A stretch of 45,122 nt of DNA from Benthortus sp964440495 (lineage in GTDB: Archaea; Thermoproteota; Nitrososphaeria_A; Caldarchaeales; Wolframiiraptoraceae). Positions 41,426-45,122 of this stretch are shown here, one piece after another. The notes under the pieces were generated by a model that worked only from the letters and a program-made list of their open reading frames with translations, was not told the DNA's origin and searched no databases. Within the stretch, counting starts at the first letter, position 1. The number at the start of each line of letters is the position of its first letter. The stretch is taken from NCBI GenBank assembly GCA_964440495.1, contig CAYTSD010000009.1:1-45122 (forward strand). The letters run 5' to 3'. The position numbers and the translations under genes were made by a program.

Positions 41426-43009
41426 TTACCCGAGGCTTCTCCTAATCCTCGCTGCCTCAACAAGCCTTTTCCTCGCCTCCTCAACCTCTCCCTCGAGAAG
41501 AAATAGGAGAAAATCATTTACAGCGTTCTCATGTCTTCTATCGGAGAGAGTTTTAGGGCCTACCCTTATCCCGAGCATGGACTCCGTGACCTCGATGTCT
41601 CTCAGAATCTTCGGTAGAGCTGACTCGAGGAATCCTTCGCCTAGAAGTCTTCTAATCTCGTCGGAGCCTTCAAGCATCATGTTCACGTTCCGCCAGGAGA
41701 AGTAGCGTGCAGCCTCCTCCAAGTCCTCTCTAAGCCTTCTGTAGGCTTCTCTGAGAGCTTCCTCCGCCGCTGAGTCAAGCTCCTCTAACGCCCTCATTCC
41801 GAGAAACTCTGGGGGGATTCCTAGACTATACATTATCGAGGTGAATGGGATTGCTCTTGGAAGCCTTACTCCATGCACCTTTCTACTGTATCCGAAGAGG
41901 CCTATGTGAAGCCTCCTAGTCCTCCTCTCAGGCACAAGCTCCGAGAGCCTTGAGAGAATCTCACCAGCCTCCACAATTATCTCCTGATACCGGTTCTTGA
42001 ACGTGCTAGCGCATTTGCTGACGGTCTCTAGAGGGCTGGTGAGATGGGGCTTCTCCATCGATGGAAGATTGTTGTTCAGATTCTCGACAGCTTTCTTAAC
42101 CTCCTCAACCGGGTAATCATACTTGAAGGCCGACTGGATAGTCACGGTATAGATGCTTCCATACTCTTCTAGGAATCCCCCGATGTTTCTGGGCGAGAGG
42201 TGTCCACGGAATGGGAGGGAGCCTGCGCCAAGGATAGGGTAGACCGGGACCCCGTATCTTCTCTCAACCTCCCCAAGTTTTGAGAGAGCTATCTTCACTA
42301 GGAGGGTTGCGGCGACGAGGCCATAGTTTAGTGCGGGGTCTGAGCGTGCTAGAAAGACTCTCAGATAACGTGGCCGATAAGACTCGATGAATCCTCCGAT
42401 AATCTCTTCAACCGACGTCATCGAACCCCAGTCCTCGATTAGAGGGATGACCTCAATCGCCTTGGGCTTGATTTCTCCAAGCCAGTCACGTAGGGTTACG
42501 CCGTCAGACCCTATCCTCGTATGCTCGGTGTCAACTACAATCTTCCTATAAAGTTCTAGTATTCTCGAGAGCTCGAGGTGGCTTCTCGTGAAGGGGAGGA
42601 TTACTTCGAAGACTGGTGGATGTTTGCCGTCTCCATAGAATCTCTCGGCCACGTCGTAGTGTCTTGGAATGGCTTCGAGTGTCTCTAGGAGAACCTTTCT
42701 CTCAGCAGTCTCAACCGATGGGTTAGGGATGCGATAGGTTAGGAATATGTCTCTGCCAAGTCTCTTCTCCCTGAAGAACTCTGGGTGAGCTAGGAGAAGC
42801 TTTCTGACGACGTCTGGGTCTATGTCCTTGCCCTCGGCATCCCACATAACCTCCTCGCATCCCAAGGCGCTGTAGGCATAGTAGGCTTCATAGACCTCCT
42901 CCTCTCCGCTGATAACCTCACCCCTACTCCAAGGCGGGAGACACGCGTTATCTGGATGCTGCGAAGACATCGTCCTCGGAATCCTACGCTCCACACCCTC
43001 CAACCTCAA
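41426..43009 (-). CDS. ppcA: Phosphoenolpyruvate carboxylase, archaeal type
   Basis: 527 residues, the short archaeal PEPC, which forms oxaloacetate from PEP and bicarbonate. IPRTMSSQHPDNA near the N-terminus is diagnostic. EVMWDAEGKDID, FEVILPFTRSHLEL, VIPLIEDWGSM and YPILGAGSLPFRGHLSPRNI are further active-site blocks with the expected His and Arg residues. Oxaloacetate would feed the TCA intermediates and aspartate. A TTG at 43009 gives 13 residues before TMSSQ; a GTG at 42994 is another possible start. A TATA-like GTTTTAGGC lies about 25 bp before the TTG. Confidence 0.95.
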   Translation of the reverse strand: MRLEGVERRIPRTMSSQHPDNACLPPWSRGEVISGEEEVYEAYYAYSALGCEEVMWDAEGKDIDPDVVRKLLLAHPEFFREKRLGRDIFLTYRIPNPSVETAERKVLLETLEAIPRHYDVAERFYGDGKHPPVFEVILPFTRSHLELSRILELYRKIVVDTEHTRIGSDGVTLRDWLGEIKPKAIEVIPLIEDWGSMTSVEEIIGGFIESYRPRYLRVFLARSDPALNYGLVAATLLVKIALSKLGEVERRYGVPVYPILGAGSLPFRGHLSPRNIGGFLEEYGSIYTVTIQSAFKYDYPVEEVKKAVENLNNNLPSMEKPHLTSPLETVSKCASTFKNRYQEIIVEAGEILSRLSELVPERRTRRLHIGLFGYSRKVHGVRLPRAIPFTSIMYSLGIPPEFLGMRALEELDSAAEEALREAYRRLREDLEEAARYFSWRNVNMMLEGSDEIRRLLGEGFLESALPKILRDIEVTESMLGIRVGPKTLSDRRHENAVNDFLLFLLEGEVEEARKRLVEAARIRRSLG

Positions 43010-43040
43010 ACCAAAACTTGGAAACCTAGCCTAAAACATG

Positions 43041-43135
43041 TGGGCCGGGTGGGAGTCGAACCCACGACCTCCGCCGCCTCCCGCTCCACGTGAAGGAGAG
43101 TCAGGGCGGCGTCATAGCCTCTAGACTACCGGCCC
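43041..43135 (-). tRNA. tRNA-Val (anticodon GAC) with a short intron
   Basis: 95 nt. Acceptor GGGCCGG/CCGGCCC with discriminator A, D arm GTCTAGAGGCTATGAC, anticodon stem CCGCC/GGCGG, T arm GTGGG-TTCGACT-CCCAC. Between the anticodon GAC and the end of its loop is an extra stretch of about 22 nt containing CTCC and GGAG that can pair. Removing it gives loop CTGACGC, parallel to CTCACGC in the tRNA-Val at 45041. A TATA-like ACTTTAAGC is about 28 bp upstream of its 5' end. Confidence 0.9.
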
Positions 43136-43181
43136 CCCTTTCTTCCGCATCCCGCTTAAAGTCTGGTCTTGAATATATGTC

Positions 43182-43718
43182 TTAGCGTAGCCTTACGACC
43201 TTCTTTCCCCTTTTCTGGGGGATTATCTTGAGCTTGGCGTCTGGATACTCTCTCCTAAGCTCCTCTCCTTCCTGGAGCCAGTCTAGGAACGTTGCGAGTG
43301 CCGCGACCTCGCTGTGAGGTTGGTTTGAGACAGCTACATTGTAGTCGGCCAGCTCGTAGAGTTCGCCTGGAACCTTCTCTCCGCCGACCACTACGAGGAT
43401 GTCTTTCCTCCTCCAAGTCTCTCTAAGCTCCTCCACGATATCCGGCAGATTTATCCCATACATTGTTAGGTGGATTATGGCTGCGTCTCTTCTCCGCCAC
43501 TCCCTGATTACCTGTCTCCAGTTCTCCGAGTAGTATGCTTTGAAGTCTCCTCCCCATCTCCTAACAACCTCTCTAACGTTTTCGATGAGTTTCTCATCTC
43601 TGTCTCCGGTTAGGATGAACTCATCCGCTCCATATGCTCTCGCAACTAAGGCAACATGGGTTGTTACACGCTTGTCACGTTGGACTCTGTGGCCGAGTCT
43701 CAGGACGCCGACTCTCAT
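43182..43718 (-). CDS. trm56: tRNA (cytidine-56-2'-O)-methyltransferase, aTrm56
   Basis: 178 residues, the usual size. The SPOUT trefoil-knot core is visible: VGVLRLGHRVQRDKRVTTHV at the start, VVVGGEKVPGELYELADYNV and VSNQPHSEVAALATFLDWL forming the SAM-binding knot. It methylates C56 in the T loop of archaeal tRNAs. The GVLRLGHRxxRDxRxxTH start is diagnostic. It lies 3 bases after TFE-alpha, in the same transcript, a pairing seen in many archaea. Confidence 0.93.
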   Translation of the reverse strand: MRVGVLRLGHRVQRDKRVTTHVALVARAYGADEFILTGDRDEKLIENVREVVRRWGGDFKAYYSENWRQVIREWRRRDAAIIHLTMYGINLPDIVEELRETWRRKDILVVVGGEKVPGELYELADYNVAVSNQPHSEVAALATFLDWLQEGEELRREYPDAKLKIIPQKRGKKVVRLR

Positions 43719-43721
43719 AGG

Positions 43722-44282
43722 CTACTTCTTCTTTTCCACGGGAGGCTCTTCAACCTTCCTAGCCTTAGTAAGCTCATCCAAGTACTTCTCTATCTCAGAT
43801 ATCTTCCATTCAAGGGCTTTGATTAGCTCCGAGTTGTCGTAGGGTTGGAGGGGTTTATCGCATATCGGGCATCTGAAGAGCTTATCCACGGCCTCCTCGA
43901 AGAGAAGCTTCCTATGGCCAGGCGCCCCACACCAATAGAACTGATGAGTCCGCTCATACTCAAGCTTCTCCCTAAGCCTCTCCAGTATCTTCTTGAGATT
44001 CGTTATGATGAATCCTATCACCTGCTCTTGGCCGACATACCATTTGAAGATACGATGCCCTGTCTCCTTGTCCCGTGTAAGCTCGTAGTAGAGTATCCCC
44101 TGCTCATTCAATTTATGGAGTATTCTTCTAATCTCACGGACATCCAGTTTAAGAATAGCTGACAAAGCTTCATCGGTTATCCCAGGCTTCTTCAAGAGAT
44201 ACTTCGTAACCTTCCCAGCCTCCTCTCCGCCTATCAGGGCTGCAAGCTCGATTATCGTGTCATCATCAACTAAGAGAAGCAT
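43722..44282 (-). CDS. tfe: Transcription factor E, alpha subunit (TFE)
   Basis: 186 residues. It has an N-terminal winged helix (VTKYLLKKPGITDEALSAIL, then REIRRILHKLNEQGILYYEL), a helical linker, then a zinc-ribbon region and a Lys/Glu tail. TFE helps TBP/TFB open promoters. The ribbon has one full CPIC pair (Cys138, Cys141), but the first pair reads WCGAPGH: Cys118 with His123 in place of a second Cys, so metal binding would be Cys3His at most. The ATG at 44282 is about 30 bp from a TATA-like element shared with the divergent gene. Trm56 follows after 3 bases. Confidence 0.93.
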   Translation of the reverse strand: MLLLVDDDTIIELAALIGGEEAGKVTKYLLKKPGITDEALSAILKLDVREIRRILHKLNEQGILYYELTRDKETGHRIFKWYVGQEQVIGFIITNLKKILERLREKLEYERTHQFYWCGAPGHRKLLFEEAVDKLFRCPICDKPLQPYDNSELIKALEWKISEIEKYLDELTKARKVEEPPVEKKK

Positions 44283-44306
44283 TCTAGCTGGATTATGTGG
44301 CTGAGG

Positions 44307-44316
44307 CTTAAAATAG
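44307..44316. promoter_or_regulatory. Shared bidirectional TATA-like element between tfe and the 44342 gene
   Basis: CTTAAAATAG (plus) reads CTATTTTAAG (minus). Its centre is about 30 bp from the tfe ATG at 44282 and about 30 bp from the TTG at 44342. No other TATA candidate is present in this 59-bp divergent region, so both leaderless genes may use it. Confidence 0.45.
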
Positions 44317-44341
44317 TTTCCTGAAAAAGGCTCATGGAGGG

Positions 44342-45040
44342 TTGATTACTCTAGCTGAGCGGGTGTGGAGGAGGGACGCGGTCTCAGGCTTGGAGGACTG
44401 GCTCTCGAGGATGCTCTCGGAGGCAGGTGGAGGATGGGTCAGGGTTTCACGGAGGGAGGATGGATGGCTCATCCTAGAGGCTGAAGATGAGCGGCTGGCC
44501 TCCTCAATCCTCAAACTCTACACCCGTTTACCAATAGTTGCTCAGAGCAGAGAGCCTCGGACAGCCAAGATACTGGAACTTGAGGAGAAGATTCTGAGAT
44601 ACTGTTATCCCTCCGAAGAGGGAAGCGTCGCCCTGGAGGCTGAAACAGCTAGATGGGCGGCATCCCTCGGCTCAGCGACCAGCAGCCCTAAAGTCTTCCT
44701 GGAGGCAGCTGGGATAGTTGAGGGCGCGGCTGTCAGCATCTCCGTGGGGCTTCCATCGCTTCTCCAGCTAAGTCTCCTGAGAGAGGCCTTGCTTAGGGGG
44801 CTTGACAGGGTTCTCCTAATCGACCTCACCCCTCCGGAGGTTGAGAAGCTTCTCCAAGAATCCGGCCGCCTCATCGCGTACCATGAACCTCTCACAACTT
44901 TGACTCACCTCCTCTACATTAAGCTGGGAGTCAGGCTCGACAAAGCACTAGAAACAATTAGAAAACGGTTGGAGAGAATAGCTCCAGGCTCAACTCTCAG
45001 ATCGCTCAGCTGGAAAACCCTGGCAAGAGAGCTTGAGTAG
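44342..45040 (+). CDS. Conserved-looking protein of unknown function
   Basis: 232 residues, soluble, not recognised. Residues 1-65 contain a possible small alpha/beta domain (GLEDWLSRMLSEAGGGWVRV, DGWLILEAEDERLASSILKL). The middle has an ATP-independent-looking alpha/beta pattern (GIVEGAAVSISVGLPSLLQL, GLDRVLLIDLTPPEVEKLL), and the end is helical and basic (ALETIRKRLERIAPG). The start is TTG at 44342, the only initiator consistent with the frame; GGAGG lies just before it and a TATA-like element about 30 bp upstream. It is divergent from tfe and its stop directly abuts tRNA-Val(CAC). Confidence 0.6.
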   Translation: MITLAERVWRRDAVSGLEDWLSRMLSEAGGGWVRVSRREDGWLILEAEDERLASSILKLYTRLPIVAQSREPRTAKILELEEKILRYCYPSEEGSVALEAETARWAASLGSATSSPKVFLEAAGIVEGAAVSISVGLPSLLQLSLLREALLRGLDRVLLIDLTPPEVEKLLQESGRLIAYHEPLTTLTHLLYIKLGVRLDKALETIRKRLERIAPGSTLRSLSWKTLARELE

Positions 45041-45113
45041 TGGGCCGGGTGGGAGTCGAACCCACGGCCTCCGCCGCGTGAGGGCGGCGTCATAGCCTCT
45101 AGACTACCGGCCC
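45041..45113 (-). tRNA. tRNA-Val (anticodon CAC)
   Basis: 73 nt, intronless. It has the same body as the tRNA-Val at 43041 except for one base in the variable region and the anticodon: stem CCGCC/GGCGG, loop CTCACGC (anticodon CAC), T arm GTGGG-TTCGACT-CCCAC, discriminator A. The 3' end touches the stop codon of the convergent gene. Confidence 0.94.
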
Positions 45114-45122
45114 CCGTGAGGT

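Noticed and set aside
1..45122. CRISPR arrays, insertion sequences, rRNA genes or a replication origin
   Set aside because: No regularly spaced repeats, transposase motifs, rRNA-like sequence or Orc1/Cdc6 gene with origin boxes was seen.

Overview
The window is archaeal, most likely from a thermophilic, largely anaerobic member of the TACK (Thermoproteota-like) group. The signs are archaeal-type LeuRS and AlaRS, L10/P0 and P1 stalk proteins, TFE-alpha, Spt5/NusG, NAC, aTrm56, archaeal-type PEP carboxylase, TATA boxes 25-30 bp before start codons (often leaderless), frequent TTG/GTG starts, and short introns inside tRNA genes. A run of exactly 100 N (4214-4313) marks a scaffold join, so this is a draft assembly. 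I cannot name the genus from sequence alone.

Layout. 1-4.1 kb: a broken 3' end of a secreted protein gene, tRNA-Arg(CCG), leuS and a DUF434-type gene. 4.1-11.3 kb: a secreted protein across the gap, a MoaD-like protein, then a one-directional metabolic block: tungsten/molybdenum aldehyde:ferredoxin oxidoreductase (AOR), a four-cluster ferredoxin, a DRE-TIM (homocitrate/isopropylmalate synthase-like) enzyme, an HPr-kinase-like P-loop protein, a cupin and a metal-dependent cyclase/hydrolase. 11.4-16.3 kb: tRNA-Arg(TCT), then an accessory minus-strand block with two glycosyltransferases and a DNA methyltransferase translationally coupled to a winged-helix protein of unknown role. 16.4-18.0 kb: a phosphoribosyltransferase, a TauE-type permease and a tRNA-Gln gene that appears to carry two introns.

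18.1-27.2 kb: a rearranged ribosomal stalk/secE-nusG region. P1 and alaS are on the plus strand. L10, a second AOR, L1, a small membrane protein, L11, NusG and SecE are on the minus strand. A RelBE-type toxin-antitoxin pair sits between L1 and the membrane protein, flanked by two diverged copies of the L1 leader. 27.3-31.6 kb: a winged-helix/ATP-cone/NrdD-like fusion protein that looks like a nucleotide-sensing regulator, then NAC, a PUA protein, HflX and an MBF1-like HTH protein.

31.7-40.1 kb: an anchored surface protein, a YbjQ-family protein, an ABC-2 exporter, tRNA-Phe, and a BMP-type (nucleoside-like) ABC importer with a double ATPase and a fused double permease. 40.1-45.1 kb: a class III aminotransferase of the GSA-aminotransferase type, PEP carboxylase, tRNA-Val(GAC) with an intron, aTrm56, TFE-alpha, an unknown gene and tRNA-Val(CAC).

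Strongest candidates for something new: (1) the wHTH-ATP-cone-NrdD-like protein at 27291-29045; (2) the AOR/ferredoxin/DRE-TIM/HprK-like/cupin/cyclase block with palindromes at its promoters; (3) the RelBE cassette between duplicated L1 leaders, whose toxin frame has no normal start codon; (4) the coupled methyltransferase/winged-helix pair. No CRISPR array, insertion sequence or rRNA gene was seen, and no gene-free stretch is longer than about 210 bases.
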